Assembly (NCBI GenBank): GCA_016840185.1
Contig: JAEOSV010000113.1
Location: 1 to 11,563, forward strand
Reading direction: 5' to 3'
DNA from: Candidatus Hermodarchaeota archaeon
GTDB lineage: Archaea > Asgardarchaeota > Hermodarchaeia > Hermodarchaeales > Hermodarchaeaceae
Length of the DNA stretch: 11,563 nt
Translations under genes and position numbers: made by a program
In this document: in pieces, positions 1 to 7,143 of the stretch
Layout: each line of letters begins with the position of its first letter
How positions within the stretch are numbered: position 1 is the first letter of the stretch
The notes under the pieces: model-generated
What the model was told of the DNA's origin: nothing
The model's input: the letters and a program-made list of their open reading frames with translations, nothing else
Database searches by the model: none

Positions 1-610
1 ACCCGCATCTCGGTATCATGATGAGCAAAACTAAGAAATCTGCAATCAGCCATCCCCAGAATATCGAGGTGATGCTTAATGTGAAGTAAAAGAACACAAG
101 AGGTAAAATGAAGTTCAAAATTGTTTGAAGGGCACCATATACTAAACTATTTTCAATTTTAAGATAGGCCTGATAAATCCAAAGGAATAACTGAAACAGG
201 CTAAATAATAAAACAGTAATGATGAAAATAATTGCATCTAAGGACCAAATCGGCACAGGAGTCGTTAGTAAATACAGAACTGCGGTGATTGGAGAAAATA
301 GGATTCCAAATATAATCCCATATAACGTCCATTGATGAATGATTTTATCTCCTTCATTGGGATTTCTCGCAGACAATCCTTTTTGTTGTAAAATCCACCC
401 AATCCATTGTGTAATTATTGAACCGAGGAAAGAGAGACCTAATGCGAAGATTTGAATATAGCCCATCTCTTCGGGGAGCAGCCAACGAGCCATGAAGAAA
501 ATGTAGACAACTTGTACACTTCGAACGAGAATTATGCGGAACCAGCCAATGGAAGTTGAACGAATATATTTCACCGCTAGTCCAGGATCTTTAGACTCTT
601 CCGCCAACAT
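1..610 (-). CDS. Polysaccharide flippase (Wzx/MatE-like), partial: N-terminal 203 residues
   Basis: The minus strand is open from ATG at 610 to the left edge, so the C-terminal part is outside the window. The 203 visible residues are mostly hydrophobic, with about six membrane helices near residues 22-40, 50-72, 94-116, 124-147, 160-180 and 182-199, separated by short polar loops. The N-terminal pattern (short polar start, then a helix ending in an Arg/Trp-rich turn and LLPEEMGY) is typical of Wzx-like lipid-linked oligosaccharide flippases of the MATE/MOP superfamily, which move glycans on polyprenyl carriers across the membrane. The start is supported by a GGGTGA ribosome binding site four bases upstream. 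The neighbouring glycosyltransferases and sugar amidotransferase genes fit an export role. The family call is from topology and residue pattern only; full flippases have 12-14 helices, so more than half is missing here. Confidence 0.8.
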   Translation of the reverse strand, partial: MLAEESKDPGLAVKYIRSTSIGWFRIILVRSVQVVYIFFMARWLLPEEMGYIQIFALGLSFLGSIITQWIGWILQQKGLSARNPNEGDKIIHQWTLYGIIFGILFSPITAVLYLLTTPVPIWSLDAIIFIITVLLFSLFQLFLWIYQAYLKIENSLVYGALQTILNFILPLVFFYFTLSITSIFWGWLIADFLVLLIMIPRCG

Positions 611-665
611 CGGTTCACCCTATTCAGATTCTTAGTCGATTGTTAATGACGTGGCACTTACGAAT

Positions 666-682
666 TCAGTTTTTTAAAGGTT
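666..682 (-). promoter_or_regulatory. Candidate TATA-like box for the flippase gene
   Basis: Read on the minus strand, CCTTTAAAAAAC lies about 60 bases upstream of the flippase ATG. This would place transcription start about 40 bases before the gene. The call rests on A/T pattern and position only. Confidence 0.3.
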
Positions 683-839
683 GGTTTTTCGGTTATTATT
701 TCCTCCTTCGTGGAACTGAACTGGCTTTGAGTGAATATTAACTGAAGATTATTTGACTGGTTCTCAGGAACCAACACTCCTCAATTCTAGAACACTTATG
801 TTCTTGAAAGCTTACCTTCTCTTACATACAGGTGCTCAA

Positions 840-1331
840 ATGGATCCCATTATTCGATGGCTCTTCAAAATAAAAGATGTTCCCATCTTAGAAAAACAAA
901 CCCTAATGGATCTTACGAAATATGATAAATCGGCTTTTTGGTGGGTTCTCCACAACCGCATATACTATGATATTCTTCAATTGCAGAAGACAAGAAACCA
1001 ACTATACCGACCAATTTCCAAACAGGTGATACTTGGGCGGTCCTTGATTTTGTTTCTGTTGTATCTTCTTTTTCGTGTTATTCTCATGAAATTTATTTTA
1101 CGATTATGTAGACATAGAGGTTCAAAATTAGAGAAGGCGATTCTGTTTACCACTGATTTTACCTCTTGGACAACAATGACGAGTTCTCAATCGAAAACGC
1201 CGAAAAAGGTCACTTTGTGTTTCAACCCATTTTTGATAAAATCCGACAAAAAGGTTCAAGAGTCCATGTTGTTTCCACAGCACCATTTGGCTTTAGTTTT
1301 CTCCGTAATATCAAACGAGCACTTGAAATGA
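840..1331 (+). pseudogene. 5' part of a frameshifted GT-B glycosyltransferase gene (N-terminal segment)
   Basis: This frame encodes the N-terminus of the transferase that continues in another frame from about 1170. The best start is ATG at 840, five bases after a GGTG ribosome binding site (831-834); ATG at 798 and TTG at 753 are in frame but less well placed. It encodes a polar N-terminal region, a long hydrophobic helix (about residues 63-88, probably a membrane anchor) and then a basic turn leading into KAILFTTDFTSW, which looks like the first beta strand of a GT-B Rossmann domain. After Trp at 1167-1169 the frame becomes low-quality, Ser/Lys/Thr-rich sequence without fold character, while the next frame down carries good protein. 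Restoring one base there (TGGAC to TGGGAC) would join the two parts into a product of about 550 residues. A real mutation or an assembly error in a G run is possible. Confidence 0.65.
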
Positions 1332-2488
1332 AGGGAAGTCAGCAATTGGGGACATTCGTTCCGCTGGAATGTTATTTCTCAATTAATCTCATAATTAAAC
1401 TCTTCAAAGCTAAACGGCATTTTAATTTGGTATATCAAAAATTAACTAAAAGTCCTCAGGCAACGACATCACTAAAGTTTCAAAATATCGCCTTTCTATC
1501 CAGTTATCCAAATTACTTCGAGTATTATTTTCGTACTTATCTCCCACTATCAGTTCTATACTATGAACTAGCTTTGAATGCAATTAACCAGGAAAAAATT
1601 AACTTAGTCTTTTTGGTTGATGAATATCTCCAACTGGGAAGAGCGTTGCAGTTTGCTGCTCACAAAGCACGACTACCTGTTGTTGCAATTCAACATGGAA
1701 TAATTCACAGGTACCATCCCGGATACTTCTATACTCCCAAGGTGATTTCACCTAAGAAAGGTGCACATTTTCCATATGCCCCGCTTCCATTGAAAACAGC
1801 TGTATATGGGCCCCACACAAAACAGATACTCACAGAGGTGAGTGCGTATCCTAAACCATCTGTTGTTGTCACGGGTCAACCCCGCTACGATCGGTTAACA
1901 AAAGTCCATGAGATTTATAGTAGAGCAGATTTTTGCCAACAACATAAATTAGACCCAAAAAAGCCAATTGCTCTTCTAGCTACCCAACCATTTCCCTTGG
2001 ACCATCTTCGGGTTGAATTCTTTGAAAACACAATGCAAGCATTGAAGGCTTTTACAGATATTCAAGTTGTTATAAAACCTCACCCGAATGAAAAGTCACA
2101 ATGGCATCAAACAAAATTATCCACAATGAATGTTGACGCGACAGTACTGCCCCCCCATGGAGATACGATCGAAGCGATATTTGCTTCTGATCTTTTCTTT
2201 TCTGTGAATTCAACAACCATACTTGAAGCATTATTGTTACAGAAACCTGTAATAGTTGTAAATTTCTCCAATCTTCCAGAAGTACTCCCTTGGACTAGTG
2301 ACAATGCCGTCATTGAAGTCAAAGATATAACTCATTTGAAAAAAGCAACCCGGCAACTGCTTCAAGGTGACAAGATACGTCAAACACTTGAAACGAATCG
2401 TGCAACCTTTCTCTACTCACATCTATTCAAAATCGATGGTAAGGCCACCGAACGGATGATGAATTTAATTGAAGAGCTACTGGACTAA
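1166..2488 (+). CDS. GT-B fold glycosyl/glycerophosphotransferase-like protein (main part of a frameshifted gene)
   Basis: This frame gives 440 residues from a TTG at 1166, with a stop just upstream at 1154. The TTG has no visible ribosome binding site and is probably not a true start: the N-terminal strand lies upstream in another frame. The architecture is a two-domain GT-B fold. QHG at 176-178 precedes HPGY, TGQPRYD at 236-242 opens the second domain, KPHPNE is at 304-309, and SVNSTTILEALLLQKPVI at 346-363 is the usual nucleotide-sugar-binding loop and helix. This pattern occurs in CDP-glycerol glycerophosphotransferase, capsule polysaccharide and UDP-GlcNAc epimerase-like families; I cannot choose donor or acceptor. 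It would act at the inner membrane face on surface glycans. It converges on wbpG, with only 19 bases between the two genes. Confidence 0.8.
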   Translation: MDNNDEFSIENAEKGHFVFQPIFDKIRQKGSRVHVVSTAPFGFSFLRNIKRALEMKGSQQLGTFVPLECYFSINLIIKLFKAKRHFNLVYQKLTKSPQATTSLKFQNIAFLSSYPNYFEYYFRTYLPLSVLYYELALNAINQEKINLVFLVDEYLQLGRALQFAAHKARLPVVAIQHGIIHRYHPGYFYTPKVISPKKGAHFPYAPLPLKTAVYGPHTKQILTEVSAYPKPSVVVTGQPRYDRLTKVHEIYSRADFCQQHKLDPKKPIALLATQPFPLDHLRVEFFENTMQALKAFTDIQVVIKPHPNEKSQWHQTKLSTMNVDATVLPPHGDTIEAIFASDLFFSVNSTTILEALLLQKPVIVVNFSNLPEVLPWTSDNAVIEVKDITHLKKATRQLLQGDKIRQTLETNRATFLYSHLFKIDGKATERMMNLIEELLD

Positions 2489-2507
2489 GGAGAATAACTT
2501 CTAGGCT

Positions 2508-3599
2508 TCAACCTGATCCAAGCAGTTTCCTTTGCCAACCATCAGTTCTGTATTCATCATGTCGCTTAATTGGGAGGGCCATTATTTCTTCAAAATCATC
2601 CTCGGTCCAACCAAATTTCTTTAGCACGTATTCTTTATCGCGGTTGAGTTCTTTTTCATCGTACAAAGTTTTCTCTAACTGGTCTAATGCTTCTTTGCGA
2701 GTTATCTGATTTGACATGATGTAGGTAGATAAGTGGGCTTTTCGCTTGTCGATGTTAAATTTACGTGGGAGAATATACGCCTGATAGAATTTAGTAAAAA
2801 GTGACTCGAAATGCTTGCCCCCATAATCTTCCCAACCAAAGTCGTTAATAAGGAACTTCTTTGCATTTTCTCGGTTGTATTCTAGATAATTGAGCAGGGG
2901 GATACTCTGAAAACCTCGAAACTTCTTCAAGTAAACCAATCTTAGGAATCCAAGTTTTGGAAATGTCTTAAGTTTCTTTGTGCCAAACTTACGGTGAATA
3001 TCCTCCAAGTTGACTAAATCGTTTTTAATCCACACCCAGCTTTTGGGCATAATCCCTTCTGTCGCAAAATTACTTCCGCTTAGGATGTATTTTACTCCCT
3101 GTTGTCTCGCAACTGCATATATCACTGCAACTATAGCATGGTCAGTGATAGCTTCGATATCTACAACAGAGGCGTTGAAATAAGCTAATTGTAAGTCTTT
3201 GAATTCTTCCCAATTAATAACGTGTGTGTACAAATCTACATCAATACGTTTCAGCACTTTTTCGATATTTGTAACTGCTAATCGAGAGTTCCATCCATTA
3301 TCGAGATGAACAGCCAAAGGTCTTAATCCAAGCTCTTTGGATTTTAACGCCATGAAAGTACTGTCGACTCCCCCCGAGACGCCTAATATGCAATCATATT
3401 TTTTATGTGCTCCCTTATCTTGGATCTCTTTGATAATACGGTTGAGTTCGGCGTTCTTCTTTTCGTCCGGGAGGATAAACTGAGATTTCCGCTTCTCGTA
3501 ATTTTTACAGTGATTGCAAATACCTTCTATATCAAATTGGATATTGGGGTCTGTAGTGTCCATCACACATCGAGTGCAAACTTGGTATTCAGGTGGCAA
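2508..3599 (-). CDS. wbpG: N-acetyl sugar amidotransferase, WbpG/PseA family
   Basis: The protein has 363 residues, close to the family's usual length. It is an ATP-pyrophosphatase-type synthetase: the PP-loop SGGVDS is at residues 75-80, and it is preceded by two Cys pairs, CTRC at 8-11 and CNHC at 28-31, that probably bind zinc. In bacterial O-antigen synthesis WbpG adenylates the acetamido group of a nucleotide-activated diacetamido sugar, and ammonia delivered by HisH2/HisF2 converts it to an acetamidino group; archaeal homologues have been linked to amidino sugars of Methanococcus glycans. It is the last gene of a three-gene minus-strand operon, 19 bases after hisF2. The TTG start at 3599 has a GGGGAT stretch about eight bases upstream; the next ATG would remove the first Cys pair. 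The sugar substrate is not known. Confidence 0.88.
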   Translation of the reverse strand: MPPEYQVCTRCVMDTTDPNIQFDIEGICNHCKNYEKRKSQFILPDEKKNAELNRIIKEIQDKGAHKKYDCILGVSGGVDSTFMALKSKELGLRPLAVHLDNGWNSRLAVTNIEKVLKRIDVDLYTHVINWEEFKDLQLAYFNASVVDIEAITDHAIVAVIYAVARQQGVKYILSGSNFATEGIMPKSWVWIKNDLVNLEDIHRKFGTKKLKTFPKLGFLRLVYLKKFRGFQSIPLLNYLEYNRENAKKFLINDFGWEDYGGKHFESLFTKFYQAYILPRKFNIDKRKAHLSTYIMSNQITRKEALDQLEKTLYDEKELNRDKEYVLKKFGWTEDDFEEIMALPIKRHDEYRTDGWQRKLLGSG

Positions 3600-3618
3600 T
3601 TTGTTATCCCCGTGCTTG

Positions 3619-4383
3619 TCATTTAAGATACTGTTTTAATTCTTCCTGAGTTGGATAATTTATTAGAACAGCTCTGTGTGGGCCATGAAATACGAACATA
3701 CTTCCAGCTGCAACTGCAGAGACACCCCCTCGTTCAACGGCGTCTTGAAAATGTTGCAGAGTTCCTGCCCCGCCTATTGCAACTACAGGAATATTGACAA
3801 TGTCAGTTACATGTTGTAATAATCGTAAATCGTATCCTTCCATGGTTCCATCACAATTGATAGAGTTAAGGAGAATTTCTCCTGCTCCCGCCGCTTCTAC
3901 TTCTTGGGCAAATTCAACTGGGGCTTTTTTTGCGTTAATTGTTCCTGAATGTGTAAACACCTGATATTTGCCCTCCCGTTGTCCTTTGCAATCAATGGAC
4001 ACAACAACACTTTGGCTACCAAATATTCCCGCTGCTTCTTCTATCAATTTGAGGTTAGTTGCAGCCGAATTAAACACTACTTTTTCAGATCCCATTTTAA
4101 GCAACCTTTGAGCCGTTTCAACGTCAAGAATTCCTCCTCCGTAGCCAAAGGGCATAAAACACTCAGTAGCAATATCCTGGATTAATTCAAATTGGGGGGG
4201 ACGTTTTTCAATAGTTGCTGTAATATCAAGAAAAACTAGTTCGTCAACTTCTTTGTCATTGAATATTCGTACTGCGTTTATCGGATCACCGACATATGTT
4301 GGATTTTTGAATTTAACCGTCTTTACCAATCCTTGGCCTCGAAGCAACAAAACTGGTATGACGCGTGTCCGTAGCATTAGCAT
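3619..4383 (-). CDS. hisF2: HisF2/WbuZ-like ammonia-channelling barrel (imidazole glycerol phosphate synthase HisF homologue)
   Basis: This is a 254-residue (beta/alpha)8 barrel of the HisF family. Phosphate-binding glycine motifs are visible: YGGGI at about 81-85 and IGGAGT at about 203-208. True HisF needs two Asp residues for cyclase chemistry. Here the first is replaced in PVLLLRGQGLVK (Leu near position 13), while the second is kept (SIDCK, Asp131). That pattern, and the stretch VGDPINAVRIFN, match the HisF2/WbuZ branch that pairs with WbpG rather than histidine biosynthesis. Its role is to dock HisH2 and pass ammonia to the amidotransferase. It overlaps the end of hisH2 by seven bases, so translation is probably coupled; a second ATG at 4377 is an equally good start. 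The gene is followed closely by wbpG. Confidence 0.88.
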   Translation of the reverse strand: MLMLRTRVIPVLLLRGQGLVKTVKFKNPTYVGDPINAVRIFNDKEVDELVFLDITATIEKRPPQFELIQDIATECFMPFGYGGGILDVETAQRLLKMGSEKVVFNSAATNLKLIEEAAGIFGSQSVVVSIDCKGQREGKYQVFTHSGTINAKKAPVEFAQEVEAAGAGEILLNSINCDGTMEGYDLRLLQHVTDIVNIPVVAIGGAGTLQHFQDAVERGGVSAVAAGSMFVFHGPHRAVLINYPTQEELKQYLK

Positions 4384-4991
4384 AACTCCGCGAAATTCTT
4401 GAGTACTTGCATACCGAATTTATGACTCTTTTCGGGGTGGAATTGTAATCCATAGATATTGTTTTGGATTATTCCTGAGGCAAATTCGATACCATAGTTA
4501 GTTGTTGCTAGAACGGATTTTGGTGATTTGCACTTTACATAAAATGAATGGACAAAATAGAATCGGGGGCTTTCATGCATTTCCTTGAATAGACAAGAGT
4601 TCTGTTTGACTGTCAATGTGTTCCAACCCATATGAGGAACCCGCATTTTTTGATCAAGATGAAAATCAAATCGCACGGTAATTGCATCAATCCATCCCAG
4701 CCCATTCAATTGCCCCTCCTCACTCCTCTTAGTCAGTAATTGCATACCAAGGCAAATTCCTAGGAGCGGAATGCGTTCCTCAACAACTCTTTCATTCAGG
4801 ATAGGAATGAACCCACACTTTTCAAGGTTCGTCATTGCTTTGTCGAATGCCCCGACACCTGGAAGAATAAGCTTCTCAGCATTGCGGATAACCTCTACCT
4901 GTGATGAAATCTCTGCGTTAAATCCTAGTCTTTTCAACATATTCAGGATTGAGCCAAGATTCCCCATTCCATAATCAATGATTGTTAGCAT
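4377..4991 (-). CDS. hisH2: HisH2/WbuY-like glutamine amidotransferase subunit
   Basis: This class I glutamine amidotransferase has 204 residues from ATG at 4991; an in-frame TTG at 5003 would add four residues. I chose the ATG because GGGTG sits five bases upstream and the family begins with an IDYGMGNL motif right after the start Met. The nucleophile Cys is in GICLGMQLL (Cys80 from this start), and the His/Glu pair is in LQFHPEKS (His185, Glu187), so all three catalytic residues are present. It hydrolyses glutamine and passes ammonia through HisF2 to WbpG. It is the first gene of the operon and is divergent from the GT2 gene. No other histidine genes are nearby, and its partner HisF lacks a catalytic Asp, so a role in histidine synthesis is unlikely. 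Confidence 0.88.
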   Translation of the reverse strand: MLTIIDYGMGNLGSILNMLKRLGFNAEISSQVEVIRNAEKLILPGVGAFDKAMTNLEKCGFIPILNERVVEERIPLLGICLGMQLLTKRSEEGQLNGLGWIDAITVRFDFHLDQKMRVPHMGWNTLTVKQNSCLFKEMHESPRFYFVHSFYVKCKSPKSVLATTNYGIEFASGIIQNNIYGLQFHPEKSHKFGMQVLKNFAELC

Positions 4992-5021
4992 TTTTGCACC
5001 CAATTCATTTCTGCTTCTTGT

Positions 5022-5036
5022 TTATGAATTATACTA
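5022..5036 (-). promoter_or_regulatory. Candidate TATA box of the hisH2-hisF2-wbpG operon
   Basis: On the minus strand the sequence reads AGTATAATTCATAA. A TATA box here would start transcription about 12 bases before the hisH2 ATG, leaving room for the GGGTG ribosome binding site. On the opposite strand, CCATAAAAGG at about 5093-5102 could serve the divergent GT2 gene. Both are pattern-based guesses. Confidence 0.35.
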
Positions 5037-5134
5037 CAACGTTCAGGGTGGTTGTTTTCGCTTTTAGGGTTTCTAATTCGTCAAGATGCCATATCCATAA
5101 AAGGTCAAAAGAAATCAGTTAAGAAGAAACTGAT

Positions 5135-5980
5135 ATGTCACCCCAAGAATCTGTAAAAATCGGTGCGGTTATTCCAGCTCGAAACGAAGCAGAGCGAATT
5201 AAGGATACAATATCTGCTCTCAAAGCTCAAACTCTTCCAATTAATCAAATCATTGTCGTTGATGATGGGTCTACAGACGAAACTGCTGAAATTGCCATTA
5301 ACCTTGGTTGCAAAGTCATTCAACTCCCTTTTCACAAGGAATCCTATGTTGGAAGACCGGAATTAGTTCCCGTTTTCAACGCTGGTTTAGCGCGATTAAG
5401 GGGATGCACATATGTTCTAATTGTCGGAGCTGACCACCGGCTCCCTCCTGAATATGTCGAACAAATTATCCACCGGATGCAAACAAATCCAAAACTTGTC
5501 ATCGCTAGCGGAAAAATCAAGGAAGAACCTTGTACAGATAATGCCCCGCGTGGATCGGGACGAATAGTTCGTTGTGACTTCTGGAAAAAAGCAAAAAATT
5601 TACAATATCCAATAGGTTGGGGCTGGGAGGGTTGGTTGATTTTCAAAGCCATGCAAATGGGGTTTGAATCAAAATGTTTTCCTGATATCGTTACTGAAAT
5701 CGGACGACCCACACGAAGGGATGCAAAAAAAGCTCGATTAGCTGGTCGAGGGCTTTACGCACTGGGATATCATTGGGTTTATGTTTTGCATTTAGCTTTT
5801 ACCACCTTTCTAAAATCTCCCAAAGCCTCCTGGAATCTACTCTGGAACTGGCTGACTCATCCTGGTGTTAAAAGATATGCTATTGCAGAATGGGTTAATC
5901 AAATGCAAAAACGACGGTTTAAAGAAAGACTTCGAATAACTGCTTCCGGAAAGTCGAAAAAGAAGAAAAATAGAGGTTAG
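5135..5980 (+). CDS. Family 2 glycosyltransferase (GT-A fold)
   Basis: The protein has 281 residues. The N-terminal half is a classical GT2 domain: VIPARNEAERI at about 12-22, IIVVDDGSTDET at about 39-50, and GADHRLPP at about 98-105 in the place of the metal-binding DXD motif. GWGWEGW near 163-169 corresponds to the acceptor-side region of the fold. The C-terminal tail has a hydrophobic patch (about 206-222) and ends strongly basic (RRFKERLRI, KSKKKK), which suggests contact with the membrane surface but not a clear multi-helix anchor. Its likely role is to add a sugar to a lipid-linked glycan on the cytoplasmic side. It is divergent from the amidino-sugar operon, and its stop is only 12 bases before the ComDE-like start, so those two may be co-transcribed. 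Donor and acceptor cannot be told. Confidence 0.88.
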   Translation: MSPQESVKIGAVIPARNEAERIKDTISALKAQTLPINQIIVVDDGSTDETAEIAINLGCKVIQLPFHKESYVGRPELVPVFNAGLARLRGCTYVLIVGADHRLPPEYVEQIIHRMQTNPKLVIASGKIKEEPCTDNAPRGSGRIVRCDFWKKAKNLQYPIGWGWEGWLIFKAMQMGFESKCFPDIVTEIGRPTRRDAKKARLAGRGLYALGYHWVYVLHLAFTTFLKSPKASWNLLWNWLTHPGVKRYAIAEWVNQMQKRRFKERLRITASGKSKKKKNRG

Positions 5981-5992
5981 CTGGGAAAAAAC

Positions 5993-7114
5993 TTGAGAAT
6001 TTCAACAGAAATAGTGGAAATTTTACGTGCTCAAGGACTAGATTTTGTCGCCACATATCCCTGCGCAAAATTTCAGTCACTGTATAACCTAATGCATGCT
6101 TCCTTTCGATGTGTTGGAGTTGCCAAAGAGGAAGAAGGCGTAGGCATCTGTGCTGGGGCAAGTCTAACTGGTGCGAAGCCCGCAATGTTGATCCAAAGTA
6201 CAGGGCTAGGAAATATGATTAATGCACTGTGCTCTTTGACGTTAACCTATCAACTTCCCCTCCTCGTATTAGCAAGTTGGAGAGGAAAATTCGATGAAAC
6301 GATTTCTGCACAACTCAAACTAGGGCAAAGCATTCCTGCACTGCTAAAGTCAATAGACAGCCCACCACATATCATTGAAACGAAAAATGATTTACCAAAA
6401 GTTGCCCAAGCAGCTTCCAAAGCGTTTGACTCACAAACACTCCAAGTGGTTCTACTTAGTCCTTTTCTCTGGGAACAAGATTCTCCCTCGCAACCATTAA
6501 CCGAATGGGGCTCCACAACTCATTCCTCCCGAACCCCAATGAAATTACCCCCTCTAACCTCTGGATTACATACAAGATATGAACTCATTAAAACAAGCAT
6601 CCCGTTCCTAGAAGGTAAAATCGTTGTAAGCAATATTGGCTATCCCTCACGAGAATTATATCAGCTACGCCATCAACCATCAAATTTCTATATGCTTGGA
6701 AGCTTGGGGTTAGCCTCATCAATTGGACTCGGTATTGCAATGTGTACCCCACGGAACGTTGTCGTTATTGATGGTGACGGAAGTATACTGGCGAATTTAG
6801 GTTCTCTTGCTACAATCGCCCATGTCGCTCCTCCAAACCTGACCATTCTAGCTGTAGATAATGGAGTTCATGGATCAACGGGAAATCAACCAACCGCTAC
6901 TAGCTCTTGTGTGGATTTGGCTGCCACTGTCAAGGGCCTTGGGTTTCACCAAGTTTATCGAGGATCGACATCTAAACAACTTAAGAGTATATTTAAGGAG
7001 CTTGGCTCTGGACTTAATTTTGTACACATACCTTCTCGACCTGGAAATGCCGACGTACCGATAATTCCCCTAACACCTCTGGAAATCAAACAACAATTCA
7101 TGAAGCTTGTTTAG
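5993..7114 (+). CDS. comDE: Sulfopyruvate decarboxylase, fused ComD-ComE (thiamine diphosphate enzyme)
   Basis: The 373 residues fall into two halves. Residues 1-170 match ComD, the pyrimidine-binding half, with KEEEGVGICAG at 45-55 (including the catalytic Glu), STGLGN at 69-74 and SWRGKFDE at 95-102. Residues 190-373 match ComE, the diphosphate-binding half, with NIGYPSRELY, GSLGLASSIGLG, the GDG metal/diphosphate motif at 261-263, DNG at 289-291 and PGNADVP near 350-356. ComDE decarboxylates 3-sulfopyruvate to sulfoacetaldehyde in coenzyme M synthesis; in some methanogens the halves are separate proteins, in others fused. The start is TTG at 5993, as the next Met is far inside the domain. 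The related phosphonopyruvate decarboxylase is the main alternative, but the EEEGVGICAG and SWRG segments favour ComDE. It follows a GT2 gene by 12 bases and converges on a ThiR-like gene. No other coenzyme M genes are visible. Confidence 0.8.
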   Translation: MRISTEIVEILRAQGLDFVATYPCAKFQSLYNLMHASFRCVGVAKEEEGVGICAGASLTGAKPAMLIQSTGLGNMINALCSLTLTYQLPLLVLASWRGKFDETISAQLKLGQSIPALLKSIDSPPHIIETKNDLPKVAQAASKAFDSQTLQVVLLSPFLWEQDSPSQPLTEWGSTTHSSRTPMKLPPLTSGLHTRYELIKTSIPFLEGKIVVSNIGYPSRELYQLRHQPSNFYMLGSLGLASSIGLGIAMCTPRNVVVIDGDGSILANLGSLATIAHVAPPNLTILAVDNGVHGSTGNQPTATSSCVDLAATVKGLGFHQVYRGSTSKQLKSIFKELGSGLNFVHIPSRPGNADVPIIPLTPLEIKQQFMKLV

Positions 7115-7143
7115 TCCGCCACTCCTAGCTGTTCAACCCTTGT

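Noticed and set aside
611..839. Small RNA or tRNA gene in the longest spacer
   Set aside because: No cloverleaf, box C/D motifs or strong stem was found; only A/T-rich promoter-like sequence.
1160..1175. Programmed -1 frameshift in the GT-B gene
   Set aside because: No XXXYYYZ slippery site or downstream structure was seen; a one-base indel in a G run explains it more simply.
3619..4991. hisH/hisF as part of histidine biosynthesis
   Set aside because: No other his genes are nearby, wbpG follows directly, and HisF has Leu at one catalytic Asp position.
5138..5712. Minus-strand open frames inside the GT2 gene
   Set aside because: They are antisense shadows of a well-supported gene and show no motifs.
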